A DNA stretch of 64,000 bases from an uncultured Pelagibacteraceae bacterium (GTDB lineage: Bacteria > Pseudomonadota > Alphaproteobacteria > Pelagibacterales > Pelagibacteraceae): contig CACNAX010000001.1 of NCBI GenBank assembly GCA_902618565.1, positions 62,001 through 126,000 on the forward strand, in the 5' to 3' direction. The position numbers and the translations under genes were made by a program. Shown piece by piece: positions 18,064 to 27,878 of the stretch (within the stretch, counting starts at the first letter, position 1; each line of letters starts with the position of its first letter). The notes beneath the pieces were generated by a model that searched no databases, was not told the DNA's origin, and saw only the letters and a list, made by a program, of their open reading frames with translations.

Positions 18064-18555
18064 ATGAAGCAGCTACCAAGTGTAAATTCCGAACTAGATG
18101 ATGAGCTGATCGATAAAATTTTCAAAAATCATTTTGATATTTTAAGTCCTTTTTTTTTAAAACTTATGTCTGAATGGACAATCGGTGCTTATAAAGTGTT
18201 CAAAGATATAGATACTTACACAATTCTAATTTATTTGATTAGTAAGCAGTTTGATTTTTACAGACGAAATAATTTAAATATTACTTTCAATAATTTTTAT
18301 AATGATAAAACATTAGAGATTGAGAAAATTAACCTTATAAGAATATCAAAGGATCTTCAAATTCCAAAAGAGAGCGTAAGAAGAAAGGTTAAATACTTAG
18401 AAAAAAAAGGAATAATTAAAAAAATAGGTAAGAAGATTAAAATAGATAGAAGTGCTTACAATTCAACACAGCCAAATGATACATTAAAAAATATATGCAC
18501 ACTTTTGTCTGTTTTTAGTCAAATTTTAAAAGAAGAAAAAAGTTATAAAAAATGA
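18064..18555 (+). CDS. winged-helix DNA-binding regulator
   Basis: 163 aa; ISKDLQIPKESVRRKVKYLEKKGIIKKIGKKIKI is a wHTH recognition-helix/wing pattern. Confidence 0.7.
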   Translation: MKQLPSVNSELDDELIDKIFKNHFDILSPFFLKLMSEWTIGAYKVFKDIDTYTILIYLISKQFDFYRRNNLNITFNNFYNDKTLEIEKINLIRISKDLQIPKESVRRKVKYLEKKGIIKKIGKKIKIDRSAYNSTQPNDTLKNICTLLSVFSQILKEEKSYKK

Positions 18556-18556
18556 A

Positions 18557-19027
18557 ATGTCCAGTAATGAAATTAATAACTTAATAAAACATAATTTCTC
18601 ATTTTGCTGGTATCAATTTTATAAATTTTTATTCCCTTATTGCTTAAGGTGGAAAAATTATTTTGGTGATATGGAAATATTTACTATTTTAGCAACTATA
18701 ATTTTAAATAATAATTCAAAAATTGGAAGGCAATTAAAAGGAATTGATAGTTATTTAGATAAATGGAGAGATAAAATTATCAATAAAAAAATAAAAGGAA
18801 TTAATGCAATGTCTATTTCTGAAATAACAGGTATACCAAGACCAACTGTTGTAAGAAAAATTAAAAAATTAACAAAAAACAAATTTATTTCTTTAGACAA
18901 AAATAAATTGATAAATTTTGATGTCAGTAAACAAAATTTTAAAGATATGTCAAAAATTCAAGATGAAAATATAAAATCAATAAATGTTTTTATAAAAAGA
19001 ACCTATAATCAAATAAATCTTAATTAG
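18557..19027 (+). CDS. winged-helix DNA-binding regulator, divergent paralog of the preceding gene
   Basis: 156 aa; ISEITGIPRPTVVRKIKKLTKNKFISLDKNKLI aligns with the wHTH of the upstream gene; 1-bp gap between genes. Confidence 0.7.
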   Translation: MSSNEINNLIKHNFSFCWYQFYKFLFPYCLRWKNYFGDMEIFTILATIILNNNSKIGRQLKGIDSYLDKWRDKIINKKIKGINAMSISEITGIPRPTVVRKIKKLTKNKFISLDKNKLINFDVSKQNFKDMSKIQDENIKSINVFIKRTYNQINLN

Positions 19028-19868
19028 AATTTTTAAGAATGTATATAAATATAAATCCAGTTATATACATTATTAAGGCATAAGCAGCTGTGGGAACCAT
19101 GTAAGCGACATCATTGAAAATTTGTGTTGCTACGAATACAGCTAAAGTTCCATTTTGTAATCCACATTCTAAAGAAATACATTTTCTCTGTGGTATTCCA
19201 GTTGCAAAACCTTTTGCAATGTAAAATGCCAAAGTCATCATGACTACGTTTAATATCAAAACAGCTAAACCCGCTTGACCTAAGTATGATATTATATTTT
19301 CTCTTTCCTCAATCCATATTGCTGCAAATACAACAATAAATAAAATACCTGTAATTCTATTTACAATATTAATATTAGAGGAAATAAAGTTTTCAGCGAA
19401 TCTTCTAATTATCATTCCTAGAATTACTGGCACAGATACAACTAGTGCCATTTTAAGAGCAATACCAGTCATTGTAATATCTGAGGATAAATCAGTTACA
19501 CCTAATAATTTTGCTGAAGTAAAAACAATAAATGGAACAGAAAAAATACTAATTAAACTAACTATTGCTGTTAACGAAATAGATAATGCAACATCTCCAT
19601 TCGCAAATTTTGTTAAAACATTTGATGTTACTCCTCCAGGAGCTGCAGCAATAATCATTAATCCTAATGCTAATTCAACTGGTAATCTTAATATTAAAAG
19701 TAAAATATAAGCGACGATTGGGAGAAGGATTAATTGACAAATTATTCCGACTGTAAAATCTTTTGGATTATTTATAACTCTTAAAAAATCTCTAGTTGAT
19801 AAGCCCAATCCAAGACCTAACATTATAAGGGCTAACGCTATAGGTGCAATTTTTGTAACTATCTCCAT
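19020..19868 (-). CDS. bile acid:sodium symporter (BASS) family transporter
   Basis: 282 aa multi-TM; AAPGGVTSNVLTKFANGDVALSISLTA and ECGLQNGTLAVFVA motifs. Confidence 0.88.
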   Translation of the reverse strand: MEIVTKIAPIALALIMLGLGLGLSTRDFLRVINNPKDFTVGIICQLILLPIVAYILLLILRLPVELALGLMIIAAAPGGVTSNVLTKFANGDVALSISLTAIVSLISIFSVPFIVFTSAKLLGVTDLSSDITMTGIALKMALVVSVPVILGMIIRRFAENFISSNINIVNRITGILFIVVFAAIWIEERENIISYLGQAGLAVLILNVVMMTLAFYIAKGFATGIPQRKCISLECGLQNGTLAVFVATQIFNDVAYMVPTAAYALIMYITGFIFIYILKNSN

Positions 19869-19953
19869 CGTTTGTTCAATTTTAAACTATTTTTATATCG
19901 AACGTAATAAAAAAATATTGATATTTAGAACCATAACAAATATTTAAACTCAT

Positions 19954-20865
19954 ATGTTATCTGATAAATCCACAGTTTGTCCTGTAAATCTACTTAATAT
20001 AGCTCATCAAAAAAGAGGTGTAAAAGCAGCCATTGTAAATGCAGGTAAAAAATTACCAATGATGTCAGTAATGGATGCTGTCTCTGAAAAATTGATCACC
20101 CCAATATTAATAGGTGATAAACAAAAAATACAAGAATGCGCAGATGAGCTTAAATTTGACATATCAAATTTTGAAATAATTAATGAGCCAGTTGAAAATA
20201 ATACAGCAGGAATTGCAACAAAACTTGCATCGGAAGATAAAATAAAAATTATTGTAAAAGGACATATTCATACTGATATATTGATGAAAGAAGTTCTTAA
20301 AAGAGAATATAAATTAATTGGAAAAACAAGACTAAGTCATATTTGGCATATGACATTACAAAAAGATGATAAACCATTAATCATAACCGATGGAGCATTG
20401 AATGTTTCTCCTAACCTAAAAACTAAAATGCATATTTTAAAAAATGTTATAGATTTTAGTCATAGAATTAATATTCCAAGACCAAAGATTTCTGTCCTTT
20501 CAGCAACAGAAGAAGTAATTGATAGTGTACAGAGTTCGGTTGAAGCTAAAGAATTAACTGAATTGGCAAGTAAAGAAAATTTTAATGCTGATATTTTTGG
20601 ACCCTTAGCATTTGACAATAGCATTTCAAAAAAATCTGCCTCTATTAAGGGAATTGAGAATATAGTTGCTGGAGAAGCTGATGTATTATTAGTTCCAAAT
20701 GTCGAAACTGGAAATGCGCTTGTAAAAATGATGATTTATTTTATGGGAGCATGTGCGGCAGGCGTAGTTGTTGGAGGTAAAGTACCTGTTGTCATAACAA
20801 GTAGATCAGATGATGCGACAGCAAGACTTGCTTCTATAGCTGCAGCCGTTGTTGCTTTAGATTAA
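19954..20865 (+). CDS. pta: phosphate acetyl/butyryltransferase family protein
   Basis: 303 aa; KGHIHTDILMKEVL, ITDGALNVSPNLKTKMHILKN, CAAGVVVGGKVPVVITSRSDDATARLASIA. Confidence 0.88.
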   Translation: MLSDKSTVCPVNLLNIAHQKRGVKAAIVNAGKKLPMMSVMDAVSEKLITPILIGDKQKIQECADELKFDISNFEIINEPVENNTAGIATKLASEDKIKIIVKGHIHTDILMKEVLKREYKLIGKTRLSHIWHMTLQKDDKPLIITDGALNVSPNLKTKMHILKNVIDFSHRINIPRPKISVLSATEEVIDSVQSSVEAKELTELASKENFNADIFGPLAFDNSISKKSASIKGIENIVAGEADVLLVPNVETGNALVKMMIYFMGACAAGVVVGGKVPVVITSRSDDATARLASIAAAVVALD

Positions 20866-20924
20866 ACTTCTGTTGAATAAACATCTTTTATAATTTAAAC
20901 ATTTATAAAATTAGAGGAAAGATA

Positions 20925-22211
20925 ATGGCAATTACTTATATAAAAAAAGCTGAAAAAACTGCATTTACAGGTGAAGATGAAACAAGAACAAAAGTAAGTT
21001 CTATTTTAAAAGATTTAGAAAAAACAAAGGATCAAGGGGTTAAAGATATTTTAAAAAAATTTGATAATTATGAAGGTGATATAATTGTTAGCAAAGAAAA
21101 AATTGAAGAAATAAATAAAACTTTAGATCAAAAGATTAAAGACGATATTCAGTTTTCTCATGAAAGAGTAAGAAAGTTTGCAGAACATCAACTTGAAAAT
21201 CTTGGAAAAGATTCAGAAGTTGAATTATCACCTGGTTTAATAGCAGGACAAAAATTAATACCTGTAAATACTGTTGGGTGTTACGTACCCGGTGGAAGAT
21301 ACAATAATATCGCCTCTGCTATAATGAGTGTGACAACTGCAAAAGTTGCAGGAGTAAAGAATGTAATTGCAACAAGTCCACCAAAAGATTCAAATGGTGC
21401 AAACCCAATTATAATTTACACAGCTAACCTATGTGGTGCAGATGTAATTATGAATATAGGTGGAATAGGAGCAATTGGTGCGCTTGCATATGGTTGCTTT
21501 GGTAATCCAGAAGTAGATATGATTGTTGGACCTGGAAATAAATTTGTAGCAGAGTCTAAAAGAATTTTATTTGGAAAAGTTGGAATTGATTTATTTGCTG
21601 GACCGACAGAAATAGGCATAATTGCTGATCATACAGCTGATAAAGAAATAATTGCTTATGATTTAGTTGGACAGGCTGAACATGGTCCTGACTCTCCTGC
21701 TTGGTTATACACGACAGATAAATCTTTATGTGATTATGTAATGAAAAGAGTTCCAGAAATTATTCAAGAACTACCTGAACACAACAGAAATAATGCTGAT
21801 GCTGCATGGAGAGATTATGGAGAAATAATTATGTGTGATACCAAAGAAGAAATGTTAAAGGTTAGTGATGAATATGCTCCTGAACATTTAGAGGTTCAGG
21901 CTGAGAACTTAGATTGGTATTTAAAAAATTTAAAAAATTACGGTTCATTATTTTTAGGTGAGGAAACAACAGTTGCATACGGTGATAAATGTTCTGGACC
22001 AAATCACATTTTACCAACAAAGGGAGCAGGAAAATATACTGGTGGCTTATACGTTGGAAAATTTATAAAAACTGTTACTTACCAAAAAATGAACAAAGAA
22101 TCTAATAAAGAAGTCGGTGCTGCTGCAGCTCGAATTTCAAGGTACGAGGGAATGGAAGCGCATGCTAGAACTGGTGATGTTAGACTTCGAAAATATGGTT
22201 TTTCAAACTAA
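20925..22211 (+). CDS. hpsN: histidinol dehydrogenase superfamily protein, most similar by eye to sulfopropanediol dehydrogenase HpsN
   Basis: 428 aa; HisD catalytic features GQAEHG, APEHLEVQ, GPNHILPT, EGMEAHARTGDVR; no other his genes nearby; sits with sulfonate-type genes. Confidence 0.7.
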   Translation: MAITYIKKAEKTAFTGEDETRTKVSSILKDLEKTKDQGVKDILKKFDNYEGDIIVSKEKIEEINKTLDQKIKDDIQFSHERVRKFAEHQLENLGKDSEVELSPGLIAGQKLIPVNTVGCYVPGGRYNNIASAIMSVTTAKVAGVKNVIATSPPKDSNGANPIIIYTANLCGADVIMNIGGIGAIGALAYGCFGNPEVDMIVGPGNKFVAESKRILFGKVGIDLFAGPTEIGIIADHTADKEIIAYDLVGQAEHGPDSPAWLYTTDKSLCDYVMKRVPEIIQELPEHNRNNADAAWRDYGEIIMCDTKEEMLKVSDEYAPEHLEVQAENLDWYLKNLKNYGSLFLGEETTVAYGDKCSGPNHILPTKGAGKYTGGLYVGKFIKTVTYQKMNKESNKEVGAAAARISRYEGMEAHARTGDVRLRKYGFSN

Positions 22212-22236
22212 AAGAATGATGTAGTCTTTCCTCTAT

Positions 22237-23778
22237 ATGAGTAAAGAAAAAACAGTAAAAAACTCATTCAAAGATTTTGCCCAACAAAACGGCGAATATT
22301 ACAGTAAAGTTTTCAGTTTAATTCAAAGAAACCAATTAAAATTATATCACATCAACTACTCGGCTCTTTTAGGAGGTTTTTTTTGGTGTGCTCTAAGAGG
22401 GAACTGGTTTCTTTTTTTTCTGAGTTCATTTTTAGATTTAATAGCTGCGGTAAATATTACTTTATATTTTAGATATGGCGCTGGTATTGAGCAAGCAATA
22501 TTAGATAAAAAAGATTTTTTGGTTGATAGATACTCAACCTGGCAAGATAGTTCTTTAATTTATGCAATTTTAACTATTATTATAGGAAGAATATTAATTG
22601 GTTGGTTAGCAGATAGAGTTTACATCAAACAATTTGATAAGTGGCAAATAAGTAAAAAAACATCATCAGGTTTTAACTTCTCGAGACTTATAAACGTTTT
22701 TTTAGTTTTAGCATTAATTTGGCCTTTAACATTATATAGATCATCACAATTCGCTCCTGATGAAAGAACTTGTATCAAACAACATAGAGCAATGGAAAAA
22801 GGTGCTGAGGTATCTTTTAAAAAAAGATTTGATTGTTTCTTTATATCTGAATTTCCTATTTTAATTTGGATAGATAGACCTGTTAAAGTTAGCTATCCAA
22901 GAAATGAGGACGGCACTAGATATGTAAAGAAAAAACCTCCTAGAGAAGGAATGCCTACAATTACTCTTAATAAATATGTTTCACAAAAAATTGAAGAAAA
23001 AGTTGGTTATTTAACTGCATTTCACGGATATGTTTTTGATGCTGCAACCGATGGAATAAGGTCATTATTAAAAGGAATATCTGCTTTATTTGTTGGAACA
23101 CCGTGGATAATCACGGGTGGAATATTTTTACTTGTAGCTCATAAGATTGCAGGATTTAGAGTTACCATGTTTGTGGCTTTTGCATTGATCTATCTCGCTT
23201 TGTTTGGTTTTTGGAATACAGCAATGGATACTATGGCTTTAGTATTAACCGCTACTTTAATATGTTGTGCTATTGGACTGCCTTTAGGGGTTTTGGTTGG
23301 AAAATCAAATAGAGCTGAAACAATTACAAGGCCTATTCTAGATGTTATGCAAACGATTCCTTCATTTGTATATTTGATACCGGCAGTTGCTTTTTTCTCT
23401 GTTGGAAAACCACCAGGAATTATTGCAACTGTAATATTTGCAATGCCCCCAATAGTAAGATTAACAGCTTTAGGAATTAGACAAGTTCCATCAGAAATTA
23501 AAGAAGCAGCTCTCGCTTTTGGTTCTACTGAAAGACAACTATTGTATAGTGTTGAGTTACCACTTGCCCTTCCCTCAATAATGGCTGGTATAAATCAAGT
23601 AGTCATGATGTGTTTATCAATGGTTGTTATTGCTGCTTTAATTGGTGCCGGAGGAATGGGTCTAATAGTTGTTGAGGCTTTAGCGAACACAAAAATTGGA
23701 AGAGGAATTTTAGCAGGTCTTGCAATTGCTTTTATAGCTATGATCATTGATAGAGTTGTACAGAAAGCTACAAAATAA
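22237..23778 (+). CDS. ABC transporter permease, glycine betaine/proline (ProW/OpuAB) type, long N-terminus
   Basis: 513 aa; C-terminal LDVMQTIPSFVYLIPAVAFFSVGKPPGIIATVIFAMPPIVRLTALGIRQVP is ProW-like; N-terminal about 290 aa carries extra TM helices. Confidence 0.88.
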   Translation: MSKEKTVKNSFKDFAQQNGEYYSKVFSLIQRNQLKLYHINYSALLGGFFWCALRGNWFLFFLSSFLDLIAAVNITLYFRYGAGIEQAILDKKDFLVDRYSTWQDSSLIYAILTIIIGRILIGWLADRVYIKQFDKWQISKKTSSGFNFSRLINVFLVLALIWPLTLYRSSQFAPDERTCIKQHRAMEKGAEVSFKKRFDCFFISEFPILIWIDRPVKVSYPRNEDGTRYVKKKPPREGMPTITLNKYVSQKIEEKVGYLTAFHGYVFDAATDGIRSLLKGISALFVGTPWIITGGIFLLVAHKIAGFRVTMFVAFALIYLALFGFWNTAMDTMALVLTATLICCAIGLPLGVLVGKSNRAETITRPILDVMQTIPSFVYLIPAVAFFSVGKPPGIIATVIFAMPPIVRLTALGIRQVPSEIKEAALAFGSTERQLLYSVELPLALPSIMAGINQVVMMCLSMVVIAALIGAGGMGLIVVEALANTKIGRGILAGLAIAFIAMIIDRVVQKATK

Positions 23779-23850
23779 TAGAAAAATAGTAATTGATTAT
23801 AGTATTTAAAAATTAGATAATTCTTTCATTAAATTAAAAGAGAGGGAAAA

Positions 23851-24807
23851 ATGAAAAAACTAATATTAGGTTTAATATTTTCTTCAATAATGCTTGTTAC
23901 AACTTCAGCTAAAGCTGCAGGTGAGAAAGTAATGATCTCAGACTTAAGTTGGACTGGTGCAAAAGTTATTGGACACATTATTAAAGCTGTCATTAATGGA
24001 CCTCTGAATTCTGAAGCAGAAATTGTTCAGGGATTATCAGATGGTAACTTGATAATGGCTGGAATGGACAAAGGTGATGGAAAAATTGATGTTTATACAG
24101 ATTTGTGGATGCCGAATAGACAAGGTATTTGGGATCAATATATTGATGGAAACAAAACTGTAGCTGTCAACACACCTTATAAAGGAACTCAAGATATGTA
24201 TGTTCCTGCATTTTTAAAAAGCAAAGTTCCAGATGTTGCAGCAATGAAAGATCCAAACGTTGCAGCGATGTTTGATACAGACGGTAATGGTAAAGGTGAA
24301 TACTGGGCTGGTGATGCTGGATGGAAATCTACAAAAATGTGGCAAGTTAAATTTAAAAGTTATGGTTTAACTGACCTTTGGGAACCAAATATTATTCCAC
24401 AAGATACTTTTAAAGCACAATTAAAAGATGCAATTGATAATCAAAAGCCAATATTATTTTATTATTGGACACCAGAATGGTTACATGCAGCTTATGACTT
24501 ACATGAAATTGGTGAGCCTGCTTACACTGAAGGATGTGATTCAAATATGAACTTAGATGCTGAAGATTGGTTAGAAGTATCAGAGTTTCCGTGCAAAAGT
24601 AGACAAGCGACTATTTATGTAGCTTATTCAAAATCTTTGGAAAAAAGAAATCCAAAAGCTGCTAAATTTTTAAGTCAAATGGCTATGGACCCTAAAGTAA
24701 TCAACCAATGGATATTAAAAGTTGGAAGAGATGAAATGGATGCTGACGATATGGCAGAAGAATGGGTTAAAAATAATATGTCTACTGTAAATAAGTGGAT
24801 AAACTAA
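23851..24807 (+). CDS. ABC transporter substrate-binding protein, ProX/OpuAC type
   Basis: 318 aa; signal peptide; DVYTDLWMPNRQGIWDQYI and LFYYWTPEWLHAAYDL are OpuAC-like. Confidence 0.88.
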   Translation: MKKLILGLIFSSIMLVTTSAKAAGEKVMISDLSWTGAKVIGHIIKAVINGPLNSEAEIVQGLSDGNLIMAGMDKGDGKIDVYTDLWMPNRQGIWDQYIDGNKTVAVNTPYKGTQDMYVPAFLKSKVPDVAAMKDPNVAAMFDTDGNGKGEYWAGDAGWKSTKMWQVKFKSYGLTDLWEPNIIPQDTFKAQLKDAIDNQKPILFYYWTPEWLHAAYDLHEIGEPAYTEGCDSNMNLDAEDWLEVSEFPCKSRQATIYVAYSKSLEKRNPKAAKFLSQMAMDPKVINQWILKVGRDEMDADDMAEEWVKNNMSTVNKWIN

Positions 24808-24820
24808 AATCTTAAATTTT

Positions 24821-24844
24821 TGAGGCCGTTAAACTACGGCCTCA
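24821..24844. terminator. bidirectional terminator
   Basis: TGAGGCCGT-taaact-ACGGCCTCA with flanking T/A tracts between convergent genes. Confidence 0.85.
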
Positions 24845-24860
24845 TTAAAATAAATTCTTA

Positions 24861-25934
24861 CTATTTAAAAATGTCTACTCCAATCTGGCTGAGTATGTGT
24901 GCCAAATCTATTGGCACCCAATTTTCTCTAATTTTTCCCTCATCATGATGGTAAAAATCCATAACTCTCATGGTTACTTTATTTTTGTTTGAATTATATC
25001 CTAGCCAATCATTTGAACCATACACTGCTTGTATACTGTGCCATCCAGCAGTAAGTGAAAATTTACCATCTCCTAACTCACAATAATGTCCTAGTTCCCA
25101 GTAATTTCTCTCTTTAAATGTTTTTCTAAAAGGAAGTTGATGATGGTCAATGAAACCTTCCAAAGAGCGCGCCGTACCTATACCGCTAGGTCCATACCAA
25201 ATCATTTTTTCATGCCAAAAATCTTTTTGTGGGTGATTAAGAAGTTTTTCTTTTAAATCAGAGTCAGATGATGCTTCTAATTCTGGTTTAATGTTTAAAC
25301 TTCTTTGCATGGTAAGAGATTGATCTAGAGTAGCTTTAGAAACTTCTAAATTATTTTCGTAAAAATTTACACCATCTGTGTTTATTGGTGTCATCCAAAT
25401 GCCCTCATACCCTCTTGAAGGATTTATTGGAAACTTCCCTACTTGATTTAGAAAATTTATTGTGTCGATTAAAATGTGACTTTCAATAATTTTATCGTTT
25501 TTTAATTCGTGTATCTCGCAGCATCTTAAATTTACCATTTTAAAATTTGGCTCTACATTAAGCCATTTCTTTTTAAAAATTCCTGATAAGGTAGATATTG
25601 TTCCAACTTGAAATTTATCTCTAAAGGCTCCACCTATAACGAGTTGTTCTCTTCTCTCTAAATCAGGAAACGCATCAAAAAGTGGTGTCCAAAATTTATC
25701 TCTAAAATTAGACAAACCTTTAAATTCATTTAATGGAAAAAAACATTTAATGTTTACATCTTCGCTAAAATATTTGCTTAAATTTTCTTCTATATTAGAT
25801 GGTCCAAGCTTGTAAGTATTGTTCAAATAATTTCTAACTATTTGTTTATTTTGTTTATTTTCTTTAGCTGTGATTTTTAATTCTTGAAAATTATTTTGAT
25901 TTTTAAGTCCTGTATCAAATTGTTCTATTTGCAT
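24861..25934 (-). CDS. SnoaL/NTF2-like protein with two tandem NTF2-like domains
   Basis: Start refined to MQIEQFDTGLK; two NTF2-like halves (FPDLERREQLVIGG... and WYGPSGIGTARSLEGFIDHHQLPFRKTF...). Confidence 0.7.
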   Translation of the reverse strand: MQIEQFDTGLKNQNNFQELKITAKENKQNKQIVRNYLNNTYKLGPSNIEENLSKYFSEDVNIKCFFPLNEFKGLSNFRDKFWTPLFDAFPDLERREQLVIGGAFRDKFQVGTISTLSGIFKKKWLNVEPNFKMVNLRCCEIHELKNDKIIESHILIDTINFLNQVGKFPINPSRGYEGIWMTPINTDGVNFYENNLEVSKATLDQSLTMQRSLNIKPELEASSDSDLKEKLLNHPQKDFWHEKMIWYGPSGIGTARSLEGFIDHHQLPFRKTFKERNYWELGHYCELGDGKFSLTAGWHSIQAVYGSNDWLGYNSNKNKVTMRVMDFYHHDEGKIRENWVPIDLAHILSQIGVDIFK

Positions 25935-25975
25935 AAGTTGCAATTTATATTTAAATAGACATAAATAACAAGAAT

Positions 25976-26914
25976 ATGATTGATAGATTGGCAAAATTTA
26001 ATGAACTGGTTCCAAGCAGTCTTCCTTTTGTAGAAGGTAGGCTAGAAGGTCATAAAGAAAGAAAAAATTATACAATTATTGGACGTGGAGTTGCTGAAGA
26101 CACCAAACAATTAATAAAAATACAGTCTTTACACGGGTATAATTTAGGAGCTGTGAGTGCTATGCCAAAAAACGGATCTGGTCTTCACAGTCATACTACG
26201 GCTGAAGTGTTTGTAATTTACTCAGGTAAATGGAGATTTTATTGGGGTGCTGATGGAAAACAAGAAACAATATTAGAGGCTGGCGATATAATCTCAATGC
26301 CTACAAATATGTTCAGAGCATTTGAAAATGTTGGAGATAAAGAAAGTTTGATGTTCGTTGTATTAGGCGGAGATGATCCTGGTATAATAACATGGGTTCC
26401 AGAAATTTTAAAAAAGGCAAAAGAGACTGGTATGGCATTGCTTGATGATAATTCGTTAATTGATTTAAAAAAGGTTGAAGTACCTAACGGTAGAAAGATG
26501 ATAGAGCCTATCACTCAAGATGAATTAGAAAGATTTGATAATTATTTGCCAGAAGAATTAGAAAAAAATATTTATAGAACTAAACAAAACAATATCAGCG
26601 ATGAAGTTAATGGTATTAAATTATATCAAGTATTAGGAAACAAATTTAATAAAAAAACTTATGAACCTTCAATCAAACAAGATACTGGATTTAATTTAAC
26701 AACATTAAATTCTATATCTGGTGAAATTAAAGATATTGAATGTGTAAAGCCAACCGTTCTTTTTGCTCAAGAAGGTAATTGGAAAATAGTAATAGGAAAC
26801 TCAAATATAAAATTAGAAAAAGGAGATACTTTTTCAGTTCCTTTGAATAGCAAAATAGATATCTCTTGTAATAATTCAGAAATTAGTATTTTAAATTTTG
26901 TTAGTCAGATCTAA
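25976..26914 (+). CDS. double-cupin protein
   Basis: 312 aa; SGLHSHTTAEVFVIYSGKWRFYWG ... LEAGDIISMPTNMFRAFENVGDKESLMFVVLGG; second cupin-like half at C-terminus. Confidence 0.85.
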   Translation: MIDRLAKFNELVPSSLPFVEGRLEGHKERKNYTIIGRGVAEDTKQLIKIQSLHGYNLGAVSAMPKNGSGLHSHTTAEVFVIYSGKWRFYWGADGKQETILEAGDIISMPTNMFRAFENVGDKESLMFVVLGGDDPGIITWVPEILKKAKETGMALLDDNSLIDLKKVEVPNGRKMIEPITQDELERFDNYLPEELEKNIYRTKQNNISDEVNGIKLYQVLGNKFNKKTYEPSIKQDTGFNLTTLNSISGEIKDIECVKPTVLFAQEGNWKIVIGNSNIKLEKGDTFSVPLNSKIDISCNNSEISILNFVSQI

Positions 26915-27873
26915 TGAAAGGATTTGATAGTAATTATAAAAATTTAACTGATTACATTTTAAAAATTACTAAACAAATTTGGGAAGGCAAAGATGTTGAG
27001 TCAATATCCAAATATTATTCAGAGAATATCCCTGTAAGATCACCTTTTGGAATAACCTATGGTTTTAAACCTGTTATTGATGCAACTTATAAAACTTTAG
27101 ACGAATTTCCAGACAGACAATTATTAGGTGAAGATGTAATTTGGAGTGGAAATGACGATGAAGGATATCATTCATCTCACAGAATTCTGAGCAAAGCTAC
27201 ACATTTAAATGACGGATATTACGGAAAAAAAACTGGAAACAAAATTGTTTATAGAGTTATAGCTGACTGTGCATGTAAAAATAATCAAGTTTATGATGAG
27301 TGGATTGTGAGAGATCAAGGTGCAATGGTTCGACAGCTAGGTTATACACCTGAGAAATTTGCAAGGCATTTAATTGATAAAGAAGGTGGCGTATCAAAAG
27401 CTATCAAAGTTTTTGATAGATCTTCTGATAAAAAGTCAGAGTATACTCCAGTAAAAGTTAATGAAGTTTCATCAGGCTATATATATTCTAATATTTTAAA
27501 GAAGATATTTAATAACGATTATGATTTTGAAGATTATGATAGAGCAGCCAGTCTATTTTGGCCAAGTAATAAAGTAGGAAATGGCAGTGAAGATATAATT
27601 AAATATTGGAGCTCTTTAAAAAATATATTTTCTGAAATAAAATTTACAATCGAACATGTTGCATCATTGGATGAAAAAAATAACAATCAAAAAGCTACGA
27701 TCAGATGGTTTTTAAGTGGGAAGCACTCTAAAGACAGTGAAGAATTTGGAAAAAAGACTGACAAAGATTTATTTATAATGGGTATAAATCATGCAGAATT
27801 AAGAGATGATAAAATAATAAGAGAATGGGTATTGTTTGATGAAGTGGCTATTTGGAAACAAATATTAATGTAA
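26914..27873 (+). CDS. SnoaL/NTF2-like protein with two tandem domains
   Basis: 319 aa; start overlaps preceding stop; two NTF2-like segments (DATYKTLDEFPDRQLLGEDVIWSG; YWSSLKNIFSEIKFTIEHVASLDE). Confidence 0.7.
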   Translation: MKGFDSNYKNLTDYILKITKQIWEGKDVESISKYYSENIPVRSPFGITYGFKPVIDATYKTLDEFPDRQLLGEDVIWSGNDDEGYHSSHRILSKATHLNDGYYGKKTGNKIVYRVIADCACKNNQVYDEWIVRDQGAMVRQLGYTPEKFARHLIDKEGGVSKAIKVFDRSSDKKSEYTPVKVNEVSSGYIYSNILKKIFNNDYDFEDYDRAASLFWPSNKVGNGSEDIIKYWSSLKNIFSEIKFTIEHVASLDEKNNNQKATIRWFLSGKHSKDSEEFGKKTDKDLFIMGINHAELRDDKIIREWVLFDEVAIWKQILM

Positions 27874-27878
27874 AAACT

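Noticed and set aside
20925-22211. Calling this gene a true hisD (histidine biosynthesis)
   Set aside because: No his genes nearby, context is transport/sulfonate-like and the C-terminal and N-terminal regions read like HpsN; kept as HpsN-like with moderate confidence.
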